NCBI RefSeq assembly: GCF_021147775.1
Contig: NZ_JAGTPK010000010.1
Span: 146,255 to 210,254, forward strand
Source of the DNA: Pseudomonas californiensis
GTDB lineage: Bacteria; Pseudomonadota; Gammaproteobacteria; Pseudomonadales; Pseudomonadaceae
Direction: 5' to 3'
Length of the DNA stretch: 64,000 nucleotides
Part shown: one piece after another, positions 11,052 through 21,076 of the stretch
How the letters are laid out: each line of letters begins with the position of its first letter
Numbering within the stretch: position 1 is the stretch's first letter
The notes under the pieces: model-generated
Database searches by the model: none
What the model was told of the DNA's origin: nothing
What the model saw: only the letters and a program-made list of their open reading frames with translations
Translations under genes and position numbers: made by a program

Positions 11052-12275
11052 ATGAGCGAAAGCGCTTTCTCCAATCGTATCGTGCAGAGCCTGCTCGATA
11101 CCGATTTTTACAAGCTGACCATGATGCAGGCTGTCCTCCACAACTACCCGAACGTAGACGTGGAATGGGAGTTTCGCTGCCGTAACGGTGAAGACCTTCG
11201 CCCTTATCTGGGCGAGATCAGGCATCAGATCGAGTTGCTCTGCGAACTGTCCCTGAGCCCCGAACATCTGACGTTTCTTGAGCGCATCACGTTTCTCAAG
11301 CCAGACTTTCTGCGCTTTCTGGGCTTGTTCCGTTTCAACACCTGCTACGTTAAAACCAGCATCGAAAACGATGAACTGTGCATTCGCCTGCACGGCCCCT
11401 GGCTGCACGTCATTCTGTTCGAAGTGCCTTTGCTGGCGATTGTCAGTGAAGTCCGCAATCGTCATCGCTACCCTGAAATCCTGCTCAGCCAGGCCCGCGA
11501 ACGTCTGTACGACAAATTCGAATGGCTGAGCAGCAATGCCACGCCGGATGAGCTGGCTGAACTCAAGGTGGCCGACTTCGGCACCCGCAGGCGTTTCTCG
11601 TACAGGGTTCAGGAAGAAATCCTTGGTGTGCTCAAGCACGACTTCCCCGGCCAGTTCGTCGGCACCAGCAACGTCCATCTGGCGCGTCAGCTCGATCTCA
11701 AGCCGCTGGGCACCATGGCTCATGAGTGGATCATGGCTCATCAGCAACTGGGACCTCGTCTGATCGACAGCCAGATTGCCGCCCTTGATTGCTGGGTACG
11801 CGAATACCGCGGGCTACTCGGGATTGCACTGACCGACTGCATCACCACCGATGCATTTCTGACCGATTTCGATCTTTACTTCGCCAAGCTGTTTGACGGT
11901 CTGCGTCACGATTCCGGCGACCCGGTGAAGTGGGCCGAAAAATGCATCTCGCATTACCAGAAGCTTGGCATTGACCCGATGAGCAAGACCCTGGTGTTCT
12001 CCGATGGTCTGAATCTGCCCAAGGCACTGGAGATTTTCCGGGCACTGCGCGGCCGCATCAATGTCAGTTTCGGTATAGGTACTAACCTGACCGCAGACAT
12101 ACCTGGCATCGCACCGATGAATATGGTGCTGAAAATGACAGCGTGTGCCGGGCAGCCTGTCGCGAAGATTTCTGATGAGCCAGGCAAGGCGCAATGCAAG
12201 GACCCGAACTTTGTGGCCTATCTGCGGCACGTGTTCAAAGTGCCGGATTTGCCACTGCCTGAAAAACCCGGTTGA
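11052..12275 (+). CDS. pncB: Nicotinate phosphoribosyltransferase PncB
   Basis: PncB converts nicotinate and PRPP to nicotinate mononucleotide in NAD salvage. The 407-residue sequence has the N-terminal '[21 protein letters not shown]' motif, 'FGTRRRFS', the 'GTSNVHLA' segment with the autophosphorylated-type His, and 'RHDSGDP' and 'FSDGLNL' phosphate-site motifs. Length is normal for the proteobacterial short form. It is followed after 26 bases by nadE, making a two-gene NAD salvage operon. Confidence 0.96.
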   Translation: MSESAFSNRIVQSLLDTDFYKLTMMQAVLHNYPNVDVEWEFRCRNGEDLRPYLGEIRHQIELLCELSLSPEHLTFLERITFLKPDFLRFLGLFRFNTCYVKTSIENDELCIRLHGPWLHVILFEVPLLAIVSEVRNRHRYPEILLSQARERLYDKFEWLSSNATPDELAELKVADFGTRRRFSYRVQEEILGVLKHDFPGQFVGTSNVHLARQLDLKPLGTMAHEWIMAHQQLGPRLIDSQIAALDCWVREYRGLLGIALTDCITTDAFLTDFDLYFAKLFDGLRHDSGDPVKWAEKCISHYQKLGIDPMSKTLVFSDGLNLPKALEIFRALRGRINVSFGIGTNLTADIPGIAPMNMVLKMTACAGQPVAKISDEPGKAQCKDPNFVAYLRHVFKVPDLPLPEKPG

Positions 12276-12301
12276 ATTGTCCCCTTTAGAAGGAGTGAAT
12301 C

Positions 12302-13129
12302 ATGCACGCCGTACAGCGCCAGATTGCTGAACAGCTCAAGGTCCAGCCACCTTTCGCGGATCAGAACGCCCTGCAGGCCGAAGTCGCCCGCCGTGTCGAG
12401 TTCATCAAGAATTGCCTGCAGAACGCACGGCTCAAGACGCTGGTGCTGGGCATCAGCGGCGGGGTTGACTCGTTGACCGCCGGGCTGCTCGCACAACGAG
12501 CGATCAAGGAATTGCGTGAAAGCACGGGCGACGAAGGCTATCGATTCATCACCGTACGCTTGCCATATGTGGTGCAAGCCGACGAGCACGAAGCCCAGGC
12601 ATCGGTGGACTTCATCGAGCCGACCGAGCGCCACACCATCAACATCGGTCCAAGCGTCAAGGCCCTGGCCGCTGAAGTGAAGGCGTTCGAAGGACTGCCT
12701 GCCAGCTCTGTGGATTTCGTGCTCGGCAACACCAAGGCACGCATGCGCATGATCGCCCAGTACACCGTCGCAGGTGCCTACGGTGGTCTGGTGATCGGCA
12801 CGGACCATGCGGCTGAAGCGGTAATGGGTTTTTTCACCAAGTTCGGTGACGGTGCGTGTGACATTGCGCCGCTCAGCGGCCTGGTCAAAAATCAGGTACG
12901 TGCCATTGCGCGTCACTTCGGTGCGCCGGAATCACTGGTCGAGAAGGTGCCTACGGCAGACCTGGAAGACTTGTCACCCGGTAAGCCGGACGAAGCATCG
13001 CACGGCGTCACCTACTCCGAGATCGATGCCTTCCTGCATGGCCAGCCAGTGCGCGAAGAAGCGTTCAAGATCATCTGCGAGACCTACGCCAAGACTCAGC
13101 ACAAACGTGAGTTGCCGTACGCGCCCTGA
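12302..13129 (+). CDS. nadE: Ammonia-dependent NAD synthetase NadE
   Basis: NadE amidates nicotinate adenine dinucleotide to NAD, the last step of both de novo and salvage synthesis. The 275-residue protein has the PP-loop SGGVDS in '[16 protein letters not shown]' near residue 50 and the '[26 protein letters not shown]' block. It lacks an N-terminal glutaminase domain, so it uses free ammonia. AGAAGGAG lies 5-8 bases before the ATG. Co-transcription with pncB is expected. Confidence 0.97.
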   Translation: MHAVQRQIAEQLKVQPPFADQNALQAEVARRVEFIKNCLQNARLKTLVLGISGGVDSLTAGLLAQRAIKELRESTGDEGYRFITVRLPYVVQADEHEAQASVDFIEPTERHTINIGPSVKALAAEVKAFEGLPASSVDFVLGNTKARMRMIAQYTVAGAYGGLVIGTDHAAEAVMGFFTKFGDGACDIAPLSGLVKNQVRAIARHFGAPESLVEKVPTADLEDLSPGKPDEASHGVTYSEIDAFLHGQPVREEAFKIICETYAKTQHKRELPYAP

Positions 13130-13171
13130 TCAGGCGCACCATCACTGATGGTGGTGTGCATGTAGCATCAT

Positions 13172-13244
13172 ATTCACGAGCAAACGGAGCGCCCCTGCTC
13201 GCTTGCATTTCAAAATGGCAGTGGGGGCAGCTTGCTCGCGAATA
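13172..13244. repeat. REP-like inverted pair between nadE and azu
   Basis: The right element (13218-13244), with GTGGGGGCAGCTTGCTCGCG, has the form of pseudomonad REP sequences. The left element (13172-13196) is a diverged inverted copy (ATTCACGAGCAAACGGAGCG). Together they resemble a two-REP BIME between convergently transcribed genes. A short imperfect CACCATCA/TGGTGGTG hairpin just after nadE (13138-13157) could be its terminator. Confidence 0.6.
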
Positions 13245-13286
13245 CTGGCTGACTGAAGTGCGCCAAAAAAATCATGGCGTCCTGCA

Positions 13287-13733
13287 TTACTTGAGCGTAA
13301 CGGCGCCCTTCATCATGCTGATGTGCCCAGGGAACGTGCAGAAAAACTGGTACTTCTCGGCCGGATCAAGCTTCGAAACATCAAACGTCACCGAGTCCTT
13401 TTCTCCGGCGCCAATGAGTTTGGTGTGGGCGATCACGCGGGTGTCGCCATCCTTGAGATAGCCCTTGTCGATACCGACGCTCATGCCGTCAGTGGTGACC
13501 GCCTGGGCATCAGCCTCTTTGCTCAGCACCCAGTTATGGCCCATCACGTTCTTCGGCAGACTGCCGGAGTGGGTCAGATTGACGGTGAATTGCTTGCAGC
13601 TCTTGTCGATCTCAATAGCCTTCTTGTCGTACATCATCTGGTCGGTCGAATCGATCGTCGTGGAACATTCAGCTGCGAACAGATGACCACTGGCCAACGT
13701 CAACAGAGAAATCGCTACAAGCTTGCGGATCAT
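13287..13733 (-). CDS. azu: Azurin
   Basis: Azurin is a periplasmic blue copper protein that shuttles electrons, classically near denitrification and oxidative stress pathways. The 148-residue precursor has a signal peptide ending HLFA, then a mature AECSTTID start. All type-1 copper ligands are visible in mature numbering: Gly45-His46 (VMGHNW), Cys112 and His117 (FFCTFPGH), Met121 (ISMMKG). The disulfide Cys3 and Cys26 are present. I see no clear Anr (FNR) box in the roughly 150 bases upstream. It stands alone. Confidence 0.97.
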   Translation of the reverse strand: MIRKLVAISLLTLASGHLFAAECSTTIDSTDQMMYDKKAIEIDKSCKQFTVNLTHSGSLPKNVMGHNWVLSKEADAQAVTTDGMSVGIDKGYLKDGDTRVIAHTKLIGAGEKDSVTFDVSKLDPAEKYQFFCTFPGHISMMKGAVTLK

Positions 13734-13917
13734 TTGAATCTCCAGGGCAGGATGCTTTGTAAGTCGAGTAAAGAGTGCCTGATCCCCGGCCAGGTTCCGC
13801 CGGCATTCATTACGGCAGGTAACCGACTATCGAGGCCATCGAATCTATCAAACAGCCACGCCGGGCAGCCCAGCTTAACATCGTTGGATTGCCCACTCTG
13901 AAAACGGAAAGATCATC

Positions 13918-14022
13918 ATGCCGCTCAACAGCCTGTTCCGCAGTTTGCTTGCCGCCTATGCCTGCGGCGCCAGCGCCCGTTGTCCGCACGATGCCTATGA
14001 CCGCATCAGACATGCAGCCTGA
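13918..14022 (+). CDS. Possible 34-residue small protein
   Basis: A short open frame begins ATG CCG CTC AAC with GGAAAG 6-11 bases upstream and encodes MPLNSLFRSLLAAYACGASA followed by 14 more residues. It has a hydrophobic Leu/Ala stretch at about residues 5-18 and two Cys residues, and lies in the 312-base gap between azu and the transglutaminase gene, convergent with the latter. I do not recognise it. It could be a chance frame; comparison with relatives would decide. Confidence 0.3.
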   Translation: MPLNSLFRSLLAAYACGASARCPHDAYDRIRHAA

Positions 14023-14045
14023 CAGCGGTTCAATGCAACTCCAAT

Positions 14046-14939
14046 TCATGCGTTGACTGGCATGACCGTTACCCGGACCTCGGGATCGTGAGTACCGCCG
14101 CCGAGGATGACACCGCGCAATGGCGAGACGTCCGAGAAGTCGCGTCCCCAGGCCAGGCTGATGTGCTCAAGCGCTGGCTGCACGTTGTTGGTTGGATCGA
14201 AGTCAACCCAGCCTGACGCCGGACAGAACACGGAAACCCAAGCGTGCGAAGCATCAGCGCCAATCAGACGAGGCTGGCCAGGCGGCGGTTGAGTGAGCAG
14301 GTAACCACTGACATAACGTGCTGCCAGGCCGCGGGAACGCAGGCACGCCAGCATCAAGTGTGCAAAGTCCTGACACACGCCTCGCCGACGCTCCAGCACT
14401 TCTACCAAGGGCGTTGCGACCTGTGTCGCCTCGTCGTCGAAGGTGAATTCGGTAAAGATCTTCTCCATCAACGCCTGCACGCACAAAAGCAACGGGCGTC
14501 CTGGCGCGAAACAGTCCTGCGAGAACTCGACAAACGAGCGCTTCAAATGCACATAGGGCGACTCGAAGCGATAACGACAGGCTTCCAGAATGTCGAACGT
14601 CAGCGGCTTGGCACTGTAGGTCAGCGCGCTACGGGTAACTTCCCATTCCGGCGACAGATTGAAATCCAGAAAAGGACGCTCCAGCACCTCTATGCGCAAT
14701 CTTGCATTGACCTGCAGCTCATCGTGCGGACGCTCGAATGCCAGACGGGTCAGCGGGTTGCCGAACACATCCAGCTCGTCCCGGCGCGTGGTGGGCGTGG
14801 GCAGGATTTCCAGTTCCTGCTCGGTGCAGCGCTGCCATTGGCTGCTGCGTGGCCACAGATGCGCCAACTGCTGGGCGAGGGATACCGGGCTGTCGTACTC
14901 GTAATGCGTGTCATGGAATATCTGGTAGAAAGCGCTCAT
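14046..14939 (-). CDS. Transglutaminase-like cysteine peptidase-fold protein
   Basis: This 297-residue protein has the bacterial transglutaminase-like N-terminal beta domain (about 1-100) and a transglutaminase-like core. The catalytic triad is intact: Cys in RGVCQDFAH, His in DASHAW, Asp in DFDPTNN. Such bacterial proteins act as proteases, amidases or transglutaminases; no substrate is known. Its ATG overlaps the stop of the upstream gene by one base (TGATG), so the two are translationally coupled. With the two genes upstream it forms the conserved transglutaminase/ATP-grasp/alpha-E/DUF2126 cluster predicted from comparative genomics to make or modify peptides. Confidence 0.85.
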   Translation of the reverse strand: MSAFYQIFHDTHYEYDSPVSLAQQLAHLWPRSSQWQRCTEQELEILPTPTTRRDELDVFGNPLTRLAFERPHDELQVNARLRIEVLERPFLDFNLSPEWEVTRSALTYSAKPLTFDILEACRYRFESPYVHLKRSFVEFSQDCFAPGRPLLLCVQALMEKIFTEFTFDDEATQVATPLVEVLERRRGVCQDFAHLMLACLRSRGLAARYVSGYLLTQPPPGQPRLIGADASHAWVSVFCPASGWVDFDPTNNVQPALEHISLAWGRDFSDVSPLRGVILGGGTHDPEVRVTVMPVNA

Positions 14940-17434
14940 CAGACGGACACCGTGCGTTGGCTGACATCATCGACATGGGCAAAGTGGCGCAAGGCGAGAC
15001 GATCGGACGCCAGCCCGCTGCTCTCCGCGATGTTTTGCAGCAAGTCCGCCAACCCATCGAGCACGGCATCAATACTGCTTTGACCGAACAGAGGGTTTTC
15101 CAGGCTGCCCAGGTCAAAGCTGGCCAGACGCTGCGCAAGCACAGCAAGACTGTTGTCGCGTGGCGCGTCGAAGTTGTCGCTCAGACGCCGCAACGAGCGC
15201 TGCACCAGTTTGAGCTGGAACAGGACGGCATGCGGGTTCTGTTCATCCAGCAGCAACAGATCGAGCACAGGGATCAGATGCGGGATGGCCATGTAGCGCG
15301 AACGATACGTGATGCTGCTGTTGCCCAGTTCCAGCAACCACTCAAGCCCTGCCTGCTCCGAACTCGCCGCGCCACGCAAAAACGCTGCCAGGCTGGTGCT
15401 CAGAAACTTAAGCCGCTCGATGCGGCGTCCGATCATCAAAAAGCTCCAGCCCTCGTCGCGAGTCATGTCGTCCAGAGCAAAGCCGGACAACGCCGCCAGC
15501 GACATCACCAGACGGTTGAGGAAGTCCAGTAATTCGCCGAAATCCGGCTCTTCGGTTTCCAGGCTCAAGGCGTCACGTTGCAACTCGACCAATGCCTGCC
15601 AGTTTTCTCTGGACAGCTTGCCGCGCACTTGCGAGGCGGCCCATTGCAAGCGCTGAAGGTTGGAACGCAGGCTGAACGGCCACTCATCGCCCAGCAGGGC
15701 AACCAGCAGACGGTCCTTCAATTCTTCGCCCTCTTCGGCTTCAGGCAGCATGCCCAGGCTCTCGCCCAGAGACACGGCGGCCTGCAAAGCCAAAGGGTCG
15801 TCATCGTCGACATACCGCGTGAGCATGATGCGCAACAGACGCGCGCTGTCGTCGCAGCGCTCACAGTAGCGCCCGAACCAGAACAGGTTTTCCACCACGC
15901 GTGACGGCAGATAGGGGTCACGACGGATCAGGTCGTAGACACCCAGCGGGCGCTGCCCTTTCCACGCGTCGCCAATGTGGGATCGCTCACCCAGCACCCA
16001 GGTGTCCTTGCTGGCCCCACCGCGCTGCATGGATACTACGTCTGCATCGGCATCAGCCGCTACACGGGTGAGACCGCCCGGTAGTACACGATAGCCATCG
16101 AGGCTTGAGACAGCGTAGACGCGCATGCCGATGGCCCGCGGCTGAAGACCGCATCCATCGGGTTGCAGGACCGGTGCATGAGACAACTGCGCCAGCTCCT
16201 GCGCGACGTACGCGTACGGACGCGCCTGCATACGCATGGCCAAGGCCTTGCGTTGTTCTTCGTTCAGATCCCGGCCGAAGACCGGCGCAAAATGCTGAGA
16301 CGGAAAGGCAGGCTTGATCAACAGATCGGGCAGTTTTTCCAGTGCCTCGGCCAACACTGTTGGCTCACCGCACCACCAGGTGGCGACTGACGGCAGGATC
16401 AATTCTTCGCCGAACAGGTAATGACTGATCTTGGGCAGGAAGCCCAGCAAGCCCGGTGATTCCAGAACCCCGCTGCCCAGCGCGTTGGCCACCAGCACAT
16501 TGCCTTGACGCACAGCTTCCAGCAGCCCCGGCACGCCGAGGGCCGAATCGGTACGCAATTCAAGGGGATCGCAAAAGTCGTCATCAAGACGACGCATGAT
16601 CGCGTGCACGCGACGCAGGCCACTGAGGGTCTTGAGGTAGACCGTGGCGTCACGCACTGTCAGGTCGCCGCCTTCAACCAGCGGATAACCGAGCTGCCGC
16701 GCCAGATACAGGTGTTCAAAGTAGCTTTCGTTGAAACGGCCCGGTGTCAGCAACACCACCAGCGGCGCTTCGGTGCTGGTAGGCGCCTGTCGCGCCAGGG
16801 TCTGCTGCAGCGTCCCGAAGAAGCCCGAGAGATGCCGCACTTGCAGATCGCGATAGGTTTCCGGCAAGGCACGCGCGACGCTCTGGCGATTCTCCAGCGC
16901 GTAACCCGCACCCGATGGCGCCTGAGTCCGGTCAGCCGTGACCCACCAGCGACCATCGGGCGTGCGCGCCAGATCAACGGCATACATGTGCAGGAATATG
17001 CCTTCCGGCGGTTTGACACCCTGACATGGCCACAGAAAGTTGTTGTGCCCAAACACCAGCTCGGCAGGCAGCAGGCCTTCGGCGATCAGGGTTTGCGGAC
17101 CATAAAGATCGGCGAGCACAGCGTTCAGCAGGCGAGCGCGCTGAGCAATGCCAGCCGCAACATGCTCCCACTCGTCTGCAGGAATAATGTGCGGCAGCAG
17201 GTCAAGCTCCCACGGCCGGTCCGCACCTTTGGGATCGGCGTAAACGTTGTAGGTGACCCCGTTTTCCTGAATTTGCCGCGTCAACAACGCCTGGCGTTGT
17301 GTCAGCTGCGCTGGCGAGCTGCGCTGCATATGCTCGTACAAGCGGCGCCAGTGCGGGCGAACAGCACCCTCGGCGTCGAGCATTTCATGGTAGGTACCCT
17401 CGGAAAGCGGGTAACGGTCAAGCAGGTCGGGCAT
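14939..17434 (-). CDS. Circularly permuted ATP-grasp and alpha-E domain fusion protein
   Basis: An 831-residue protein of two parts. Residues about 1-480 match the circularly permuted ATP-grasp family (COG2308), with 'FGHNNFLWPCQGVKPP', 'LTPGRFNESYFEHLYLARQLG' and 'SGVLESPGLLGFLPKI' segments. Residues about 510-830 match the alpha-E helical domain (COG2307) with 'VVENLFWFGRYCERCDDSARLLR'. ATP-grasp enzymes of this kind are predicted amide ligases. The two domains are often separate genes elsewhere; here they are fused. The ATG at 17434 is chosen for the start; a TTG codon at 17470 would add 12 residues, and neither has a clear Shine-Dalgarno. Middle gene of the three-gene operon. Confidence 0.85.
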   Translation of the reverse strand: MPDLLDRYPLSEGTYHEMLDAEGAVRPHWRRLYEHMQRSSPAQLTQRQALLTRQIQENGVTYNVYADPKGADRPWELDLLPHIIPADEWEHVAAGIAQRARLLNAVLADLYGPQTLIAEGLLPAELVFGHNNFLWPCQGVKPPEGIFLHMYAVDLARTPDGRWWVTADRTQAPSGAGYALENRQSVARALPETYRDLQVRHLSGFFGTLQQTLARQAPTSTEAPLVVLLTPGRFNESYFEHLYLARQLGYPLVEGGDLTVRDATVYLKTLSGLRRVHAIMRRLDDDFCDPLELRTDSALGVPGLLEAVRQGNVLVANALGSGVLESPGLLGFLPKISHYLFGEELILPSVATWWCGEPTVLAEALEKLPDLLIKPAFPSQHFAPVFGRDLNEEQRKALAMRMQARPYAYVAQELAQLSHAPVLQPDGCGLQPRAIGMRVYAVSSLDGYRVLPGGLTRVAADADADVVSMQRGGASKDTWVLGERSHIGDAWKGQRPLGVYDLIRRDPYLPSRVVENLFWFGRYCERCDDSARLLRIMLTRYVDDDDPLALQAAVSLGESLGMLPEAEEGEELKDRLLVALLGDEWPFSLRSNLQRLQWAASQVRGKLSRENWQALVELQRDALSLETEEPDFGELLDFLNRLVMSLAALSGFALDDMTRDEGWSFLMIGRRIERLKFLSTSLAAFLRGAASSEQAGLEWLLELGNSSITYRSRYMAIPHLIPVLDLLLLDEQNPHAVLFQLKLVQRSLRRLSDNFDAPRDNSLAVLAQRLASFDLGSLENPLFGQSSIDAVLDGLADLLQNIAESSGLASDRLALRHFAHVDDVSQRTVSV

Positions 17435-17519
17435 GGAGGGCTCGGCAGGCAACTTAAGGACTTCAGACAAGTGCGGTCAGGTGTCACATCCGTGCGCACC
17501 TGACTCACAGAGCATTGTT

Positions 17520-20500
17520 TCAATGCAGACGCATATCCAGCGTCATCGGCAGTTCGTCGTTAATGTTGAGCGACGGAACGACCAATTTGCCAGGCGTATG
17601 ACCAACGCGGAAGAAACGCGACATGCGGCGGCTTTCGGCTTCGTTGGCGTTGACCGGCAGGGTTTCGTAGTTACGCCCGCCCGGATGGGCGACATGATAC
17701 TCGCAGCCGCCCAACGAGCGCTGCATCCAGGCGTCGAGCAGGTCGAATACCAGCGGCGCATGCACGCCGATGGTGGGTTGCAGACAGTTGGCAGGCTGCC
17801 ATGCGCGATAACGTACGCCTGCGACGAACTCGCCAACACGTCCGGTCGGCTGCATTGGCACGGGAACGCCATTGCAGGTCAACATGTAACGTTGCGGCGG
17901 CAGCCCTTTGACGTGCAGCTGCAAACGCTCCAATGACGAATCGACATAGCGCACTGCGCCGCCCGCCGAGCCCTCCTCGCCCAGCACATGCCATGGCTCG
18001 AGCGCCTGACGCAGCTCCAGCTCGATGCCGTTGACCGCGTAATCGCCCACCTTCGGAAAGCGAAACTCCAGATGCGCAGCGAACCAGTCGGCGCGCACCG
18101 GATAACCTGCCGAATTGAGGTCGGCGACCACGTCCGCAAAGTCCTGCTCGATGAAGTACGGCAGCATGAAACGGTCATGCAACTGGGTGCCCCAGCGTGC
18201 AAGCTTGGCCGGCGCGTATGGCTCGCGCCAGAAACGCGCCACCAGCGCCCGCAGCAGCAACTGCTGCGCCAGGCTCATACGGGCATGGGGCGGCATCTCA
18301 AACGCACGCAGCTCAAGCAGACCCAGACGCCCGGTGGCACCATCCGGTGAATACAGCTTGTCGATACAGAACTCGGCGCGATGGGTGTTGCCGGTGACAT
18401 CGATCAACAGGTTGCGCAGCAACCGGTCAACCAGCCATGGCGCAACTTCTTCGCCTGGCTCGGGCATCTGCGAAAACGCCACTTCCATCTCGTAGAGCGA
18501 GTCGTTGCGTGCCTCGTCGATGCGCGGAGCCTGAGAGGTCGGGCCGATAAACAGCCCTGAAAACAGGTACGACAGCGACGGATGGTTATGCCAGTAGCTG
18601 ATCAGGCTGCGCAGCAGATCGGGACGACGCAGGAACGGCGAATCGGCTGGCGTAGCACCGCCCAGGACAAAGTGGTTGCCGCCGCCGGTGCCAGTGTGCC
18701 GACCGTCGATCATGAATTTTTCAGTAGTCAGACGCGTGAGCCGCGCCTGTTCGTAAAGAAACTCGGTGCGTTCAACCAGTTCATCCCATGTTGCGGACGG
18801 CTGAACGTTGACCTCGATCACGCCAGGGTCTGGGGTGATCCGGAAGTTGCTCAAGCGTGGATCACTCGGCGGCTCGTAGCCTTCCAGCAATACCGGGCAC
18901 TTCAGCTCTTCGGCCGTGGCCTCGATCACCGCGACCAGCTCCAGGTACTCCTCCAGCTTTTGCAGCGGCGGCATGAACAGGTACAGACGCCCTTCACGCG
19001 CTTCAGCACACAGCGCAGTGCGCGTCAGCCAGTCTGCCGACTCGTCCAGCTTCGGCGAGCGCTCGGCGTCCACGTCGGATGACATGGGCTGCGCGGCCAG
19101 AGCATCGCTGTCGGCCAGCTCAGGAAACTCCTGGTTATGGTCGGTCGGGTGAATGAACGGGTATTCGGCTGCTTTGACCCACGGTTGCGAAGCCAATGGC
19201 AATCGGTAGCCCAGCGCAGAATCGCCCGGCACCAGACGACAGTGGTTGTCGCGCAGATACCAGCGACCGCTCTGCCAGCTGTCACCCTTGGCCGTGCGTG
19301 CCAGCGGCAGCACCTGGCCAATGACCTTGTCCAGGCCCTGCTCGAAGACCTTGCGCAGACGAGCCCGCTCCAGCTCATCACCCAACCGGGAGTCCTCGGC
19401 GGTGACGTTGACCGGCAACGCACCTTCGCGCCACAGGTAGTAAAAATTGTCTTCGTAGGCAGGGAAAACGAAACGGGCTGGCAGTTTCAAGCGCTCGGCA
19501 ACGCTGGCCAGAAAACGCCCGGCCAGCTCGCCGGTCACGCCGTAATCCTGGGTTTCATCCGCAATCAACGCATTGTTGTGCCAGACCGGCTTGCCATCCC
19601 TGCGCCAGAAACAGTTCAGCGACCAGCGCGGCAATTGCTCGCCGGGGTACCACTTGCCCTGCCCGAAATGCACGATCCCCAACGGCGCGTAGTGCGCACG
19701 CATGCGTTGAAACAGCTCGGCTGACAGTTCACGTTTTTTAGGGCCCAGCGCGGCGGTGTTCCACTCGGCGCCATCACGGTCATCGATGGAGACAAACGTC
19801 GGCTCGCCGCCCATGGTCAGGCGCACATCGTCGCGCACCAGATCAGCGTCGATCTGTCGACCCAGCGCCTGAATGTCCTGCCACTGTTCCTCGGTGTAAG
19901 GCTTGGTGACGCGTGGCGCTTCCCAGATGCGCTCAACCGACATTTCATGGCTGAAATTCGTTTCGCACGGCTCGACCAGCCCACTGATGGGGGCAGCAGA
20001 GGAAGGCTCGGGACTGCACGCCAGGGGAATGTGCCCCTCACCGGCAAACAGGCCCGACGTCGCATCGAGCCCGACCCAGCCGGCGCCCGGCAGATACACC
20101 TCACACCATGCATGCAGATCAGTGAAGTCGACGTCAGTGCCAGACGGTCCATCGAGCGCCTCGACGTCCGCTTTCAACTGGATCAGGTAACCCGACACAA
20201 ACCGCGCGGCCATGCCCAGATGACGCAACAGTTGCACCAGCAGCCAGGCCGAATCGCGGCAAGAGCCAGACGCATTCTCAAGCGTGAACTCCGGCGTCTG
20301 CACGCCAGGTTCCATACGGATCAGGTAATCGACATCCTGGCTGAGTCGCTGATTGAGACCGACCAGAAAATCAATCGCCGGGATGGGCTCGCGGCTGATG
20401 CTGTCCAGGTAGGCTTGAAAGCGAGGCGTCAGCGGCAGTTTTTCCAGATAAGGCGCCAGCTCACGCTGCTCTTCGCTCGCATACGTGAACGGGATGTTTT

Positions 20501-20798
20501 CGGCATAGGGCTCAAGGAAGAAGTCGAATGGATTGAACACTGCCATTTCGGCGACCAAGTCGACTTCAACACGGAATTCACTGGTTTTCTCAGGAAAGAC
20601 CAGCCGTGCCAGGTAGTTGCCCTGTGGATCCTGCTGCCAATTTATGAAGTGGTTTTCAGGCAGCACTTTCAGCGAATAGGACAGCACACGGGTACGGCTG
20701 TGGGCAGCCGGACGCAGGCGAACAATCTGGGGACCCAATTCAACCGCGCGGTCGTAGCGGTAATGCGTGACATGGTGCAAGGCAATATGAATCGACAC
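17520..20798 (-). CDS. Transglutaminase-DUF2126 putative amidoligase
   Basis: A 1092-residue two-domain protein. The N-terminal part (about 1-270) is a transglutaminase-like domain with Cys in SGSCRDSAW, His in DLHAWCEV and Asp in GLDATSG. The remainder (about 320-1092) is DUF2126, a family proposed to be an amidoligase. It contains the conserved 'RLTMGGEPTFVSIDDRDGAEWN' stretch, 'FGQGKWYPGEQLPRW' and 'HTGTGGGNHFVLGG'. The GTG at 20798 is chosen because AGGAGG lies 6 bases upstream and gives the usual MSIHIALHHVTHYRYDR start. First gene of the operon; the product of the pathway is unknown. Confidence 0.85.
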   Translation of the reverse strand: MSIHIALHHVTHYRYDRAVELGPQIVRLRPAAHSRTRVLSYSLKVLPENHFINWQQDPQGNYLARLVFPEKTSEFRVEVDLVAEMAVFNPFDFFLEPYAENIPFTYASEEQRELAPYLEKLPLTPRFQAYLDSISREPIPAIDFLVGLNQRLSQDVDYLIRMEPGVQTPEFTLENASGSCRDSAWLLVQLLRHLGMAARFVSGYLIQLKADVEALDGPSGTDVDFTDLHAWCEVYLPGAGWVGLDATSGLFAGEGHIPLACSPEPSSAAPISGLVEPCETNFSHEMSVERIWEAPRVTKPYTEEQWQDIQALGRQIDADLVRDDVRLTMGGEPTFVSIDDRDGAEWNTAALGPKKRELSAELFQRMRAHYAPLGIVHFGQGKWYPGEQLPRWSLNCFWRRDGKPVWHNNALIADETQDYGVTGELAGRFLASVAERLKLPARFVFPAYEDNFYYLWREGALPVNVTAEDSRLGDELERARLRKVFEQGLDKVIGQVLPLARTAKGDSWQSGRWYLRDNHCRLVPGDSALGYRLPLASQPWVKAAEYPFIHPTDHNQEFPELADSDALAAQPMSSDVDAERSPKLDESADWLTRTALCAEAREGRLYLFMPPLQKLEEYLELVAVIEATAEELKCPVLLEGYEPPSDPRLSNFRITPDPGVIEVNVQPSATWDELVERTEFLYEQARLTRLTTEKFMIDGRHTGTGGGNHFVLGGATPADSPFLRRPDLLRSLISYWHNHPSLSYLFSGLFIGPTSQAPRIDEARNDSLYEMEVAFSQMPEPGEEVAPWLVDRLLRNLLIDVTGNTHRAEFCIDKLYSPDGATGRLGLLELRAFEMPPHARMSLAQQLLLRALVARFWREPYAPAKLARWGTQLHDRFMLPYFIEQDFADVVADLNSAGYPVRADWFAAHLEFRFPKVGDYAVNGIELELRQALEPWHVLGEEGSAGGAVRYVDSSLERLQLHVKGLPPQRYMLTCNGVPVPMQPTGRVGEFVAGVRYRAWQPANCLQPTIGVHAPLVFDLLDAWMQRSLGGCEYHVAHPGGRNYETLPVNANEAESRRMSRFFRVGHTPGKLVVPSLNINDELPMTLDMRLH

Positions 20799-21076
20799 GG
20801 CGTGCCTCCTGCGAGCCTGAACGGTGATTGAGCCGCGCAAGACTTATGCCACCAGGGTCAAAGTCATGCGCCAACGACGCTGGCATAGCCTGCTCATCCG
20901 AGCACGGCACCAAAATCGCGCCAGCTTCGGCCGACCGTGCAAGGGTCGCACGGAAATGAAGCGTCCGGGGATAATAACCTCGGCGTGGGTCGGTAATATT
21001 TAATTACAGCACTTCAAGCACTTGTCTCTGGCTACATCCCGTCCTGATTTAAACCTTCAGAACGGAAAACAATGCG

